A stretch of 64,000 nt of DNA from Gonatopus flavifemur (taxonomy: Eukaryota > Arthropoda > Insecta > Hymenoptera > Dryinidae): positions 9,734,001 to 9,798,000 of the forward strand of contig JAFFJZ010000010.1 of the NCBI GenBank assembly GCA_018340375.1. The letters run 5' to 3'. A program made the position numbers and the translations under genes. The notes beneath the pieces are model-generated. The model worked only from the letters and a program-made list of their open reading frames with translations. It ran no database searches and was not told where the DNA came from. Positions 11,363 to 23,219 of this stretch are shown here, piece after piece. The stretch's first letter is position 1. Each line of letters opens with the position of its first letter.

Positions 11363-12903
11363 ACCTCTGCCCTACAATAGACCCACACAACAAAAAGTTT
11401 CGTATAAACTTCGTAACGAGGTTCCGGTTCCAGATAACAGTTCTAAAGAATTCGTCTGGAATATTCTAGAAAATATCTTGGAGAATTTTAGAGGAAAATT
11501 CGTCGAATTCATATTAAATTTTATAAAAACTAGATCGAAACTTTATAGTATTTAATGTAAACTCGGCAAATTTTGTGTAAAAAACTATCGATCGCTCATC
11601 ACTCGTCTTATGAAACACCGGAACTTTGATAAATCTCACATCCCAGGTGGAAATATTCTATTAAATCCTATTACGAACGGTGAAATTTCTGATTAAATGT
11701 CATTGAATTTCATTGAGACCTATTCATTTTCTCATTCGTTAATGAGATTTTATAGATCACTTGAAACAGCGATGCAAACATCTGAAAGATATCTTTCGGA
11801 GTTTCATAAGACGTCTTTCGAATTCTTTGAGATATCTTTCAAGCTAATCCAAAAGAGTGATCCAGGATTGTTACGTAGAGTGTTCATATCGATTTCTCTT
11901 AGACTTGAATACTCGAAATCGACATTGTTTTCCGAGTTCAGAGAAGAATTCCGGTCTAAGAAATGTTTATTTTGCAGACGAAAAGTTGTTTGCTCCCCAA
12001 AACTGATCACGAAAATCCCTCTTAGTTACTGATACTGATAATTATATCTAATTAGTTACAAATGTAATCATTCATCTTTTATTGATGATTTTTTCAATTG
12101 AACGCATAACATATCTGAGGAAATTCACACTTCTTCCCATTATAAAATGATCATAAATCTATTTAAAACACTAATGCTAAAAAATTGTGTGATTAATGGA
12201 ATATACTGGAATTTCACCGAAAGTATACTGGAAAATACTTGAAATATACTAGAACTCCATCGAGTGGCCGCAGTAGACACTCTGAGACTGAAATGCAGAA
12301 TCAACAATTCAATTTTTTTCCATTATACAACTTTTATGATAATTTTCCAAATTCACTCGGTTTTCAGCGCGTGGAAGAGTATGTGGATCTTTACAGGGTG
12401 TATACTGGATCAAGAAAATCATGGAAAAAGTTATATGAATGGAATACGAAATCAAGAAATTGAGTGCTGAATCAAATTTTCCACGCTCTGTCTAAGCCGC
12501 GGATCTTGTTTCCGATTCGTTTGCTTACGAGCACTTCAAGCAAAGTAAGAGTAATTTTACATCCAATCGAGAAAAAAGAAAAAACATCTGAATTTTTGGA
12601 TCGGTTGAAAAGCACCGTCTACGAACAACAAAGTTGATTTTCATTACTGGCTCCCATAATATTCTTTATAATCATTGATTCAAATAGATTAACCGCACAA
12701 CTGAAAGCCACTCAATCTATTTCTGATACAGAAAATACTCAAATGAAAGTCTGTTGAAAGTTACCACAATCTTCCGCTAGGTTTCGTCTGCTCCCAAATG
12801 GAAAAATTTTCGAAATTATATATAATTTATATAGAATAATTTACGTATAAATATTTAATTACATCTAAATTATATACAATGATAAAATGATTCCTCTCGG
12901 ATA
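11363..12903. other. Non-coding stretch, no clear feature
   Basis: AT-rich DNA with no exon, RNA gene or recognisable element boundary. Short open frames at about 11.7-12.0 kb and 12.2-12.5 kb lack splice sites and coding character. Confidence 0.4.
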
Positions 12904-13156
12904 CACTGTAAAAAATTTTTATAGGAAATTTCACATACATATATGTGAAGTAATTAACACATACATAGATAGGAAATTTCCCGTAAATTTTGGGAAAAAT
13001 CCTATAAATTTACAGTAAAAATCCCATAAAAACAGCAATTTTCATATATTTTTATGTGAAAATTCCTATACGTGTACGGGAATTCGCTTTTCCCGTACAA
13101 GTATAGGAAATTTCCTCTACATAGGTATGGGAAAATCCCGAATATTTTTTACAGTG
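12904..13156. mobile_element. MITE, CACTGTAAAAAA family, copy 1
   Basis: Flanked by TA on both sides, it starts CACTGTAAAAAATTTTTATA and ends ATATTTTTTACAGTG. Its 253 bp match the 251-bp copy at 57208-57458 in ends, length and internal motifs (GGAAATTTC..., AGTAAAAATCC). TA target and short ends suggest a Tc1/mariner-mobilised element. No coding capacity. Confidence 0.85.
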
Positions 13157-13305
13157 TAGTTTCAGCTTCGTGTAACACAAGAGCTTTTGAAATATGTGTA
13201 ATTGATCCACGATTGTGCACAGAATATGCGATTGAGATTATTTTCAATAAATTTGTTGAATTCGGTTCGACTCGGGTAATTATTGCAAACAGTTTCATTT
13301 GGAGG

Positions 13306-13707
13306 CAGTGCCGGATTCACTGAAAGTGGGGCCCTAGGCAAGCTTTGGTGGGGGCCTATGTAAGGGCAGCTTAAAATATGAAACTACGAGCTACGAAATA
13401 AATTAAACAAAAGCGGAGTATTTTGAAATACAATTAATCCATTGAATGTTCTCAGCATAAATATTTTGACAAGAAAAATAACGTTCTGTAATCCAAACTT
13501 ATCGGCTAAATGAATACATTAGTTAACTGCTCTTTAACATTAGATTTAAAATATTCGCTTGGGGCTTAGAATGCCCTCGGTTACGTTTGTGGTATGTGGT
13601 TTCATTAAATGTTTATATAAAGACATTTTTGTCCATTGTTGGGGGCCTTCTGTTGGTGGAGGCCCATAGGCCTGTGCCTAGTAGGCCTAGTGCTTCATCC
13701 GGCACTG
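13306..13707. mobile_element. hAT-type non-autonomous element with perfect 8-bp target duplication
   Basis: The element starts CAGTGCCGGATTCACTGA and ends TCATCCGGCACTG. It is flanked on both sides by TTTGGAGG (13298-13305 and 13708-13715). CAGTG...CACTG termini plus an exact 8-bp duplication are the hallmark of the hAT superfamily. The interior (402 bp total) holds GGGGCCTA-rich subterminal repeats on both sides (near 13345-13365 and 13640-13690) and no transposase. Confidence 0.93.
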
Positions 13708-14024
13708 TTTGGAGGTTCTACTTTGTAAGAAATAATTGGAAGTTTGCTGTGTACGCCAGCCAGAAGATTTCAACCACACGGAGAGAAATTTGGGGTTGAA
13801 TTTACTATGGGACTTTGTAACCAAGGAACAAACTGAACACAGTTGGAAATTTTGTGAAAATCTGTTAGAAAATCCGTGTAGCATGAATTTTCTGTTGAAT
13901 ATTCAACACAAACATGTCTAACTTTCACAGACGCTCCTTGTGTAATCAGGTCTCAACTGATTTATTATGTAAAATCATTCAAACGAGTGCAGAAAAGTGT
14001 CAAAATGAAACAAATTTTATTCAA

Positions 14025-14180
14025 CCCCATGCAGGTATTGCCCAGGAATTGGACCGGGCCTGGCAAAACCACTGGCCCAAGCTTGTCCTGATCTCATCAT
14101 TCCCAAACCTGGGCCAAGTTTGGTAAATTGTTCAAGACAAGTCTCGGCAGGTCTTGTGCTAGGTTTCGTCCATCATTGAG
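14025..14180. repeat. GCCCAAGCTTGGGC-type degenerate palindrome tract
   Basis: Contains TTGCCCAGGAATTGG, CTGGCCCAAGCTTGTCC and CCTGGGCCAAGTTTGG. It belongs to the same class as the larger tracts at 20870, 23220, 30689, 37130 and 49345. It abuts the truncated left end of the TTAAGGGGA copy at 14181. Confidence 0.6.
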
Positions 14181-14770
14181 AATGGGTCAGTACATGAAAA
14201 TAATTTTCTCAAGTGAAAGGATTCGTATCCCGAAACTTCAAAGGCGTTTTTCAAATTTGGCTCCACGATATATTAAAAACTACTGAACGGGTCGCTCTTT
14301 TTTTATTTTATTTCGAAGCTGATTTAATTTATTGGAGGATGAACATAAATGGAGATGACATTTGCCTTTTTTGTTCTTTTCATAGCACTTTAAAGAGCGA
14401 AAAGAAGGTGAAAAAATGCTACCAAAAGTTTGCATGTCTGTGAATTTTTTAATTTTAGACTTTAATTTTTTATTGGTACAACCTTCAACAAATATAATAT
14501 ATTTCATACAAATTTTTGGATTTTTGATTTCTGGATGATTTTTGTAAGTGCTATACTGGCGCCCGATTGATCACTGTTTTTCAGGTGGTTATGTTTCAAC
14601 ACGTATCAACAATTTCCATGGCATTACTTTTTCTTGGAAAAAAATTTTTTGATGTACTTGAAAACTCAATTAACAAGTGTGAAAACCCCCGAGTTCTTTA
14701 TTTACTCCCTTCCATGAGAGAAAAATTCGAGAGAATCACCTTATTTATATGATGATAACTTCCCCTTAAC
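14181..14770 (+). mobile_element. TTAAGGGGA family, copy 2, left end missing
   Basis: The right end is intact: AATCACCTTATTTATATG then ATAACTTCCCCTTAA. The left terminal repeat is absent and the copy starts within AATGGGTC. It contains a stretch of about 34 bp (14551-14584, GCTATACTGGCGCCCGATTG...) also present in the copy at 18709-19345 but missing from 2459-3136. Confidence 0.75.
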
Positions 14771-15190
14771 TTTTCAAATTGACTCTTTGAAACTGAAAAC
14801 ATCGTTTGAAAAAAGTACTACAAAATTGTGGATCTTAATAATTGAATCTTCCTTTATTCGATTACTAATTCGTTTCAGTGAACGATTCAAACTTCAGCAA
14901 CATCCTTAAATCATCAAAGTCAAGAAAATTGTATTTATATATCCATCCCCTTACGAATTCCATTCAATTGAATATTTTTTGCAGGTGTTTTCTCCGAATT
15001 TCCCTCAAATTCTCTGAAAAGTTCAATTCGCAATTTTCCCCAATTTCCTTATTCCTGAATCCTTCGAAATTTCTCGAGAACTCTCCGAATTTCTTTGCAA
15101 TTTTGGACTCGAAGCTCTCTCCCCAATTCACTTCCCTTTACGAATGTTCCCTGTATTCTTCCTCGAAAGCACAAGAGTTCCCATGAAGAG
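14771..15190. other. Non-coding stretch
   Basis: Nothing recognisable as a gene. A pyrimidine-rich run of TTCCCTCAAATTCTCTG-like phrases around 14990-15170 is mildly repetitive. Confidence 0.35.
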
Positions 15191-15309
15191 ATCATGCGAT
15201 GAATAATGAGTTCAATATGAATTCGGGAAGAACTCATATCGAAACTTTATCATGATTTCTTCGGGCATTCAATAAGTTTTCATTTTGAATTCATCGTTAG
15301 TTGCATAAC
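15191..15309. mobile_element. Small inverted-repeat element, GAATTCAAAATGAA family
   Basis: The left part has ATAATGAGTTCAATATGAAT and the right part TTTTGAATTCATCG then TTAGTTGCATAAC. A related copy in opposite orientation at 59602-59762 shares CGAAACTTTATCATGAT and TCTTCGGGCATTCAA (as reverse complements). Confidence 0.6.
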
Positions 15310-16430
15310 AGAGACAATTGAAGAGGTTTATGAGAAGTCTTCGTGAACTCAAATCGATTATTTGTGCTGGCTGAGCTCTGAATCTCTCTGGAAAGTTCAA
15401 TGCAAAATGTTGTTCTTATTTTACTTATCTCTTCATTTCTCTAAAATTGTGGACCATGAATTTTTTCGAATCCAATTCTTTCCGAATCATTTGGAGAAAT
15501 TGTATTCTAAATTTCTCTGTCTGTCAAATGTTAATGTCAAAATTATATATAAAATGTGCATAATTCGATATATTTTATATATAAGTTATATAGTATTGTA
15601 AATACCCTGGGGTTAAATGAGTGTAAAATTGAGCTCACAGTCAGTGTTGAAATTTTTTCAAAAAGGTTTTTTATAAACATTAAAAAAATGTATGTACTCC
15701 AAATCAGATATTCCTTGTATTGTACTAAAATAATGACATAACGAACAACATTCGATACATAACCTCCAAACAACATTGCTCCCAATCTCCAGTATTTAAC
15801 TTTGAACCTCGTCCTTTATCACACTTCTTCCCCTTCCCTCTCTATACAAAGATTTCAAGCATATTCAAAAAAATAATTCGTGGAAATTACGAGAATTATA
15901 AATCAACAAGATGGTTTTTTCCATCATCATTATAGTCATCGCAACAAAAGAAGGAAAAAAAATACAAATTGTCCAGGAGAGAAAATCCCGCATTATTCGC
16001 TCGAAGAATCATAACAAATCTAAATCCTCCAATCCAAAAATTTCACTGCTCAGCCTTCACTGTTCTTTAATTCACGTCAATTCGATTCACCTTTCACTCA
16101 ATGAACGTAAACATGGACATAGAGTCATTCATGAAATCGAAAATTCAAATGGACATGAATATCGTACGTCCGTATTAGTTTTTGTTCCCCCCCAATGTTC
16201 GTTGAAATGATTTGATCTAGTGCCTGGAGCGGGTAAGGATCAAAAAGTCCCAAATCAGATCAATGAATATGAAATCAGAACACAATTTCATATGCGTTAG
16301 AAAATCTGAAAATTAGACAACTCCTCGCGAGTCAATTTTCACGCATCGAGTATAATTTTACAAAACATTCCTAAAGAAATTTAAAGCAGAAATGATTTCT
16401 CCTGCCGGCAATATCCCTAGAATACGAGGA
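15310..16430. other. Non-coding stretch
   Basis: AT-rich DNA without identifiable exon or element. A TATA-rich patch lies near 15543-15600. Confidence 0.35.
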
Positions 16431-17195
16431 TTGCGATTTGTCATTGCACCTAGGGAGATCGGCTTCAACAGAAACGAATTCAGAAGGTGATTTTTCTTCG
16501 TTCTCTTCTTTCTCTCTCGACTCATCACTCCGGTTCTTCTATCCCCACCTCACGTTGAAAACACCTGTGGAGCGTCCACGGTACTCCAAAGAAGTACACA
16601 TAGCAGTCATTATTGCGCCAGTACAACGGTCACAACGCATATACATATATTTATATTTCATCTATAATAACAACATACTTGGTGTGTTTGATTTGTCTCC
16701 TCCTCGTGTGTCGAAATACTCACGACGCGTCGTGTTTCCTTTGATTTTTTTTATCAAAAAACGAAAGATAAGTCTGAAATTCCGTGCTTGACGATGATGA
16801 TGATGATGAGGATGTATTAATTCCTTGTCAATGCGATGTAATGGATTTACGTTCAACAGAGAAGAAAAGAAACTGAGGAAACAATTGAAATAATATATTT
16901 AACAGTAATTGGCCACGGTATCTGGTTCCTCGGTTAGTACACTTCTCTTCAAAGTGAGAACGAGAGGAAGAAAAGAGAAAAATCCGTAAATAATACGCTA
17001 GCATCCGCAAAACGATGATGAGTCTCCCGTTTGGAGAACGAGGAAAATGTGACGTGTGGTCGTATTGGGCCAAGGCAAACATTGTGGTATAATTGTGACA
17101 CACGTTCTCGACGTGCAGTGTGATCACATTCCACGATCGATTGATTCGAAAGAAAGAAGAAACACACAAGAATTTAGTTAGTGTATTGAAAAAAG
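16431..17195 (+). promoter_or_regulatory. Candidate promoter / 5' UTR region
   Basis: This non-repetitive, relatively GC- and CpG-rich block lies directly upstream of the signal-peptide exon. It includes a TATA-rich stretch (ATACATATATTTATATTTC near 16640) and a GAT microsatellite at 16793-16812. No start site can be assigned from sequence alone. The open frame inside it (16438-16791) has no coding support. Confidence 0.3.
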
Positions 17196-17276
17196 ATGAT
17201 GACAAATTTTAGTGAGTTCGCGTACACGATCGTGTCGCGAGTGTGGTGCATTCTGGTGCTATTGGGGCTCGGTGAG
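17196..17276 (+). CDS. Candidate first coding exon encoding a signal peptide
   Basis: Seen: tandem ATGs at 17196 and 17199 in an A-rich context (GAAAAAAGATGATG). They open 27 codons: MMTNFSEFAYTIVSRVWCIL followed by VLLGLGE. GAG|GTGAGT then forms a near-consensus 5' splice donor, leaving the exon in phase 0. The peptide has a polar start, one Arg, and a hydrophobic run (VWCILVLLGL) of signal-peptide length ending in small residues. It suggests a secreted or membrane protein whose next exon is beyond a long intron. No continuing exon was recognised downstream, which is usual for first introns in such genes but leaves the family unknown. Beyond the donor the frame runs through Leu-rich simple sequence and stops, as an intron would. 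It could still be a chance ORF. Confidence 0.5.
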
Positions 17277-18229
17277 GTGAGTTGTTTGTTATTATTACTA
17301 TTATTATTGTTATTGCAGAATCTTCGTGCTAAAATCCCATTATCATTGTTTATTTTCTCCCGTTTAAGTCGATACAATTCATGTTGATGAGTTTGAAACT
17401 ACTTGCGTGTTGCTTTGCGTTATTGACTTTATTACAAAGTGATAAGAGGGGGCCAATAACGAATTGTTTTTATTACACATTCAATAGATTGTTGAAAAGA
17501 TTTTGTCCGCCAGGTTTGAAAAACATTCGGATTCGCGTGTATCGAGTTTTCGCTCATCATTTTTTGCAATTATACTACCAATATTTTTAGGGCATTCACA
17601 ACATTTACAAAAATTCAGATGGACCACTTGATGGGAAAGCGCGTGATATTCAGGATTGAGTTGGGAATAGTAGACGCCAGTGTCCGTATGAAAATCCATC
17701 CTCGGCGTCCTAAAGTACGTCCTGGCCCCGGAGGGGTATCATTTGAATATCCTTATTCGTGTGTTTGATATTTGGATAGCCAGAAATATTGGTGCAGTAA
17801 CTGAATTGTGATTATTGTAGCAATCACTTCTTCCCGTGCAATACAAAAGTTGCCTACACACCGCCCATGTGGGCCCCAGCTAGGGTGACGAGTATATTCT
17901 CCGAATATTTCAATCTAGGCATGCCCACCCACAGCTCGTAGAGGTCCTGAGTTGGCTGTCATTGTTTTGTCTGGATATTTTAATTCGTGTGGAAATCATC
18001 ACGAAATTTAGATTTTAAAGCCCCCACTTTTCAAGTAGAAATTATAAATCTGTGCTTCTTAAAAATTACTTTCTCCGATGACTCCTGATATTCCTGGTTG
18101 AAAACATTATTCAAGTACAATATTCAAGTTGAAGTCAATTTGAAGATTTCCAATCAGATTAGGTTAGATTTGATAGACTTTTTCAATGAAAAACTGACTG
18201 CATCTTATCAAATTTCATTGAAAAGTGTT
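17277..18229 (+). other. Presumed start of intron, with repeat scraps
   Basis: It begins with the GTGAGT donor and a TTA/TTG-rich simple-sequence run (17281-17316). Near 17750-17820, TTTGATATTTGGATAGCCA and flanks match the AGCT-rich element family. Near 17860-17940 there is a CCCATGTGGGCCC-type tract. No exon recognised. Confidence 0.4.
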
Positions 18230-18356
18230 GGGGATGGGTGATATTTTGTATGGTAGATAAAATTTGTATCTTGTGTCTATGAATTTCTATAAAATTTTGA
18301 TAGAAACTAGACACATATATTGTATACAAGAAAATTGATACGATGAATATCCCCCA
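18230..18356. mobile_element. MITE, GGATGGGTGATATTTT family, copy 1
   Basis: GGGATGGGTGATATTTTGTA at one end and GATGAATATCCCCCATTTC at the other form imperfect inverted ends. Similar small elements are at 29479-29562 and 59949-60024. Confidence 0.55.
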
Positions 18357-18559
18357 TTTCTGAAAAGTGTGCAATATTCTTGCTGAATCCCATTGAATTT
18401 GATTCAATTGTTTTCCATCCACTCAAAATATTTTGCAAGGATTATTTGCTGCACCTGTGCCTGACTAAATTTTCTGGAGCCTCCGGGGTTGTGGAAACTC
18501 AACCCTGATTGAACGATAAACAACCCCGGGCCCAGATTAGGGCTGGAGCTATGATATGA

Positions 18560-18662
18560 CTCGATGTGATTTTGTATATAATTTTTGTCAAGTTTCAATC
18601 GATATTTTATACAAATCTATAGAAACTTGATACAAATTCTATATGAAATCACATTATAGCCC
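18560..18662. mobile_element. Palindromic MITE, ATGTGATTTTATATAAA family
   Basis: CTCGATGTGATTTTGTATAT and CTATATGAAATCACATTATA form the ends. The inside carries GTTTCAATCGATATTTTATA, also seen in the copy at 41752-41853. Confidence 0.7.
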
Positions 18663-18708
18663 CAGCTCTAGCTTTGATATGAGCAGCTTTAAATGAGTAG
18701 CGACCCCA

Positions 18709-19345
18709 AAATAAGGGGATTTTCTCAGGGATTTTCACACTTGTTAATCGAGTCTTTAGGTACATAAACAAATTTTTTTCAATAAAAAATAATGCCATAG
18801 GAATTGTTGATACCTTTTGAAACATAACCACTTAAAAAAACTGTGATCAATCGGGCGTCAATATAGCACTCACAAAAATGATCCAGAAATCAAAAATCCA
18901 AAAATTTTTATGAAATATATTATATTTGTCGAAGGTTGTATCAATAAAACCGATGGAAAGTGCAAAATTGAGAAAAATGACAAACATGCAAACTTTTGGT
19001 AGCGTTTTTTCACCTTTTTCCGCTCTTTAAAGCGCTATAAAAAGAACAAAAAAGGCAAATGTCATCTCCATATAGATTCATCCTCCAATAGATTTATTCA
19101 GCTTTGAAATGAAAAAAAAGAGCGATCCGTTCAGTAATTTTTAATATATCGTGGAGCCAAACTTGAAAAACGCCTTTGAAGTTTCGGGATACGAATCCTT
19201 TCACTTGAGAAAATTATTTTCATGTAGTTTAAGACCCATTTAACGAATTTCAAATAACTCGAGTTCTTAATTTATTTCCTTCTTGAGAACAAAAATTCGA
19301 GAAAATCACCTTACTTCGGAATTTGCTTAATGAGAACCTCCCCTT
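18709..19345 (-). mobile_element. TTAAGGGGA family, copy 3
   Basis: Reverse orientation relative to 2459-3136 and 14181-14770. Read on the minus strand it starts CAAGGGGAGGTTCTCATTAA and continues through the shared core (ACTTGAAAAACG, ATATATCGTGGAGCC on the plus strand). It keeps the GGCGCCCGATTGATCA insertion block of copy 2. Confidence 0.75.
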
Positions 19346-20869
19346 GATGATGTTCTTTTCACTATGACTCACTTTGATACCCTGAATTCGTATTAAAGCT
19401 CTCTGGAGGGTGTGAACCTACGTGGAAGGAGCGGAAATTCAAGTATTTTACACTTTTTTTCGTCCCAACATTCGCTTCCCCGAGCGAAAACCTCATTCCA
19501 CGTGGACAAAAGGGGCAATAATTGTTATATTTTGTACCAAGTATCGCAAAATTCTTATAAAATGTCTATAGAATCTTGATACATATTTTATATAGGTATA
19601 AAAGTAAAGATTACGTTTACTTTTGCCCACGCATGGAAAAGAAAAAACTATAAAAGTTCACAGCACACCGCGACGTGTTCTCTCACTCTGACAGAGTAAG
19701 GAAATTACTCGTTCCCCTCCATGAAATCTCAAAAGTGAGCGTGTCCGCTACCGAGTGGAAAATTTTCCAAGTTATATTTAATTTATATATGATTTAGATA
19801 GCATTCTACATGAATTATATATAATTTTGAAGATTTTTCCACTTAGGCTTCGGGTGGTGATTTCTTTCTTTCCGAATGTACTTTTACTCTTTCAAAAAGA
19901 GAAATTCACTCTAAAATTCAAGCTGTTGTGAATTTCTAACCTCAAACCTCTGAAATTAAACCTCTGAAATAGAAAATTGTTCAAAACTGTAAATAATTTA
20001 TACATAAACTATTTTGAATTTCATAGAAATGAGATTTAATTTAAGAAATTTGTCCACTCGGGGTTTGAGCCGAAGAGTGTCGCTTCGAACCTTTGAATTG
20101 ATATTTTTACAGCATATTATGCAACATCGGTCATATTGAATCGAAAGTGTTCGTTTTCTTCTCGTAAATTGGGACTCTTCACCTTCAGCGAGCAATCGCG
20201 CGGGGTCATCTGAAGCCTATCCTGATTCATAAGAAGACTGTTGTAAAATCGAAAATCAATAAATTCAATTCAGGGGATGTCTTGAATAAAAAAGCGTTCT
20301 AAAACAGCGTTCCAACGTGATTTTTTTTTGAAGAGAGAAAAATAAATTAAGGCCACTCAAGCATCAAAAGGAGCGGGTAAAATTTGGTGCCAACTTTTTT
20401 CATCAATGATTTGATAAAATTGAATTCAAAATTGATAATAATTCAGTACATACCTGAGATTAGACACTGGATAACAATTTGGGTTTCTTCATAATTTGCA
20501 AGTATTGGGAAACAAAATTACAAAAAATTTTCGACAGTTGGAGGTTATTACTTTTAAAATCCTTTTATACTCGCCAGAGAATCAGAAAAAGACTGAAACT
20601 TGACCTTGGAGTCTAATCCTGGTCGTGGAATTTATTATTATGCATTGAAAATTTCCGTTGGCGCAAAATTTGACTCACTTTTGTTGATTCTCGAGTGCCC
20701 TTAACCCATTGAATTTTGAGATATATTTTTATATTTGATTTGAAGAATATTAAACAATTTTTTTGAAAGTGAGATAAAACATAAACAAATTTTTCGTTTT
20801 AAATGCGAGAAAAGTCATAATTTGACGAATTTCTCTGCATTTATTTGGGTTTATTCACAAAAGAATATA
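19346..20869. other. Non-coding stretch
   Basis: No gene seen. A patch near 19525-19615 (TATAAAATGTCTATAGAA...) resembles the ATGTGATTTTATATAAA family but its ends are lost. Confidence 0.35.
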
Positions 20870-21443
20870 CCCAAGCGTGTATTGCCTATAATGGCAATGG
20901 GCCCCAGGCTAGGTCCACCCTCTTTAACCTAGTGTTGGGGAATGACGAGTGGGCCCGTGTTGGCTCAATTTTGGCTCTGTTGTGCTTTCCCATACAATTA
21001 TGGTTGGTAAAAAATGGAAATAATGAATCTTAATACGTGCACATTTGGATTTAGCCCCAATTTGGACCAGCGTTAGGCCAAGATTAAGGTAAATTAATAT
21101 CCCGAGCATGTGTGTACAATCCTCAGCGTGTATGAATTTTGGTCCCACTTTGGTCCAGTCTTGGGCCCATATAGGCACGATAGGACTCATCACTAGGCCG
21201 AAGTGGGGCTGAAATTCATACCAGCTGGGGTAGAATTCAAAGCAAGTTTTCAATTGAAAAAAAATGGAAGGGGCAGTATTGATTGCCTAGTCTGGGTTCG
21301 TGCTGAGCCCATGGTGTTACCAATCTTCAGGCAAAGTAATACAACCAAGCTGGGAACAATGTTATCATCTCAGGGTTGGCCCCACGTTGGGCAGCATGGG
21401 CGCCCACCCTGGGCTTAGATTGGGCCCGCCGTTAATACACCCT
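20870..21443 (+). mobile_element. 574-bp element with CCCAAGCGTGTATT ends, copy 1
   Basis: Starts CCCAAGCGTGTATTGCC and ends GCCGTTAATACACCC. It is nearly mirrored by 23220-23786 in the opposite orientation. The interior is full of GGGCCCAxx and TTGGGCCC-like palindromic words (GGGCCCCAGGCTAGGTCC, TCTTGGGCCCATATAGG). No coding capacity; the open frames here are repeat-derived. Confidence 0.75.
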
Positions 21444-22987
21444 TAGAATATAATAATTTGATGCTGTTTCGGTTTTTTTAGTATGAGTTGAAGATTACGA
21501 GATAAAATAGATTGATAAACCTGCTGTAATTTATTATTTCAATGTCAAAAAAATCCTTCCATGTAGTTTGAGCACATAAAAGAATATACCTCAGAATGGA
21601 ATGGGTTTGTTTCGTTTTTTCCTTTCTTCAAAAAATCACGAAAGAACGGAGTTCGGAAACCTTACAATTCAGAGCACCCCCTTAAACCTGAATCAGTCGT
21701 GTGGGTGTTGTATGTTGTACTAAAATTTGTATATAAATTTGAAAATGTGTTCACATGGGGTGCTATCAATATTCTCATTTGATCATTTGTTTAGCACAAA
21801 AATTATTTGTAAATAATAGAAAACGAAAATTAAAGTACCATTCCTGTGGAAACCCACTGAACGTTGCAGAACAACATCTCTGAAATCTCGCAGGAATGTT
21901 TCATGTTTCAGCAACGTCGCAGAGATGTGATTCCTCGACATTTCATCTGAAATATCACAATCGTATAATATTAGCAGTAAAAATAGATTTTTGTCTTATG
22001 ATGTGAATGATTTGACAATATATTTTGTAAAAATTTCCATTTAAAGGCTTGAAGCGACGCGTTGTCATCCTGTACGGTAAATTTCTTCATTTTCTTTTTT
22101 CCGTGTATCTGAAATGTTTCAAAAACTCCATGTTTTCACTCTCCTTCAACAGTGAAATTTCATCTTTTCATGAGGATGAAATTCTCTCATCGATAGAGTG
22201 AACATCTCTTTAAGAGTGAATTCTCACTCCAAGACATTTATATTAAAAATGGTATTTTGTTCGATGTGAAACATGGATAACAGAGGGAAGAAGTACGATT
22301 GAGCCAAGGCCCTTGACAACAGTGTGGATTTCCACTGAATTATCGTCCTTCATTCTTTATTCATTGCACCTAAAGAATGAAAATCTTCATGAAATTATGA
22401 AACGTTTAACTGATTAAAAAGACGAAATAATTCACTATACTCTTCCTTGAAATCACTCTTTTGAGCGAGATATTTGCTTCTCATGCACAGAGGTTGAAAT
22501 TATCATGTGCGTTACAGGAGATTAATCACGGTTTCTAAGAAACACTTGTTTCTTTATCAGGAAAAGTTTCAAACAACGCAATAAAGTTATCAATATACCA
22601 CGAAAATCTTTACCTCAATCGAATTTTGAATACATACCATATATGAACACATTAATGGCGAAAGATATCTTAGTGAGGTATTTTAATTTGAAAGATAAAC
22701 AAAATCTCAGACTTGAAAAACTCATAAAAACAAAAGGGAAACCATTATACAAATTGATTTATTAACCCATTAGCGCCCAAACGGACACTAAACGGACGCT
22801 TTTTTGAGCGACAGATTTAATTTGTTTGTAGGTGTTGAAAACATTTGGGAAGAAGATTTTCTTGTGTAAAATTTGGCCAGTTTTTCGATCCCGTCACTAG
22901 TTTTCTGATTAAATAAACGCCCGAATTGTTATAAACAATTAATTTCTTCTTGAAAACTATAAATCAAATCAAAAAATTCCTCGGAAC
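21444..22987. other. DNA between two inverted element copies
   Basis: No gene recognised. AACGTTGCAGAACAACATC and TTTCAGCAACGTCGCAGAG (21852-21940) form a loose inverted repeat resembling the patch at 10220-10395. The rest is plain AT-rich DNA. Confidence 0.4.
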
Positions 22988-23153
22988 AAAAAAGTCTTAA
23001 AATCACTCAAAGAACACTCTCCAATTGTTTCAGAATTTTTAAAGCAATGTTTTTCGTTCTTGAAAATTTTAAAAATCAAAATTTTGAAAGATTTCATCAA
23101 GAACTTCTGAAAAAATTCGAGAGTGTTCTTTGAGTGATTTCAAGACTTTTTTA
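22988..23153. repeat. Foldback repeat, arms about 36 bp
   Basis: AAAAAAGTCTTAAAATCACT plus CAAAGAACACTCT on the left is complementary to AGAGTGTTCTTTGAGTGATT and CAAGACTTTTTT on the right. About 95 bp lie between the arms. Confidence 0.75.
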
Positions 23154-23219
23154 CTATTAAAAGTTTTTTTATTTCATCTATAGTTTTTGAAACTATTATT
23201 CAAAGTGAAATTTACTTCG

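Noticed and set aside
16438..16791. 117-aa plus-strand protein
   Set aside because: Low-complexity Ser/Phe start, no homology recognised, and overlapped by equally long frames on the other strand; treated as upstream non-coding DNA.
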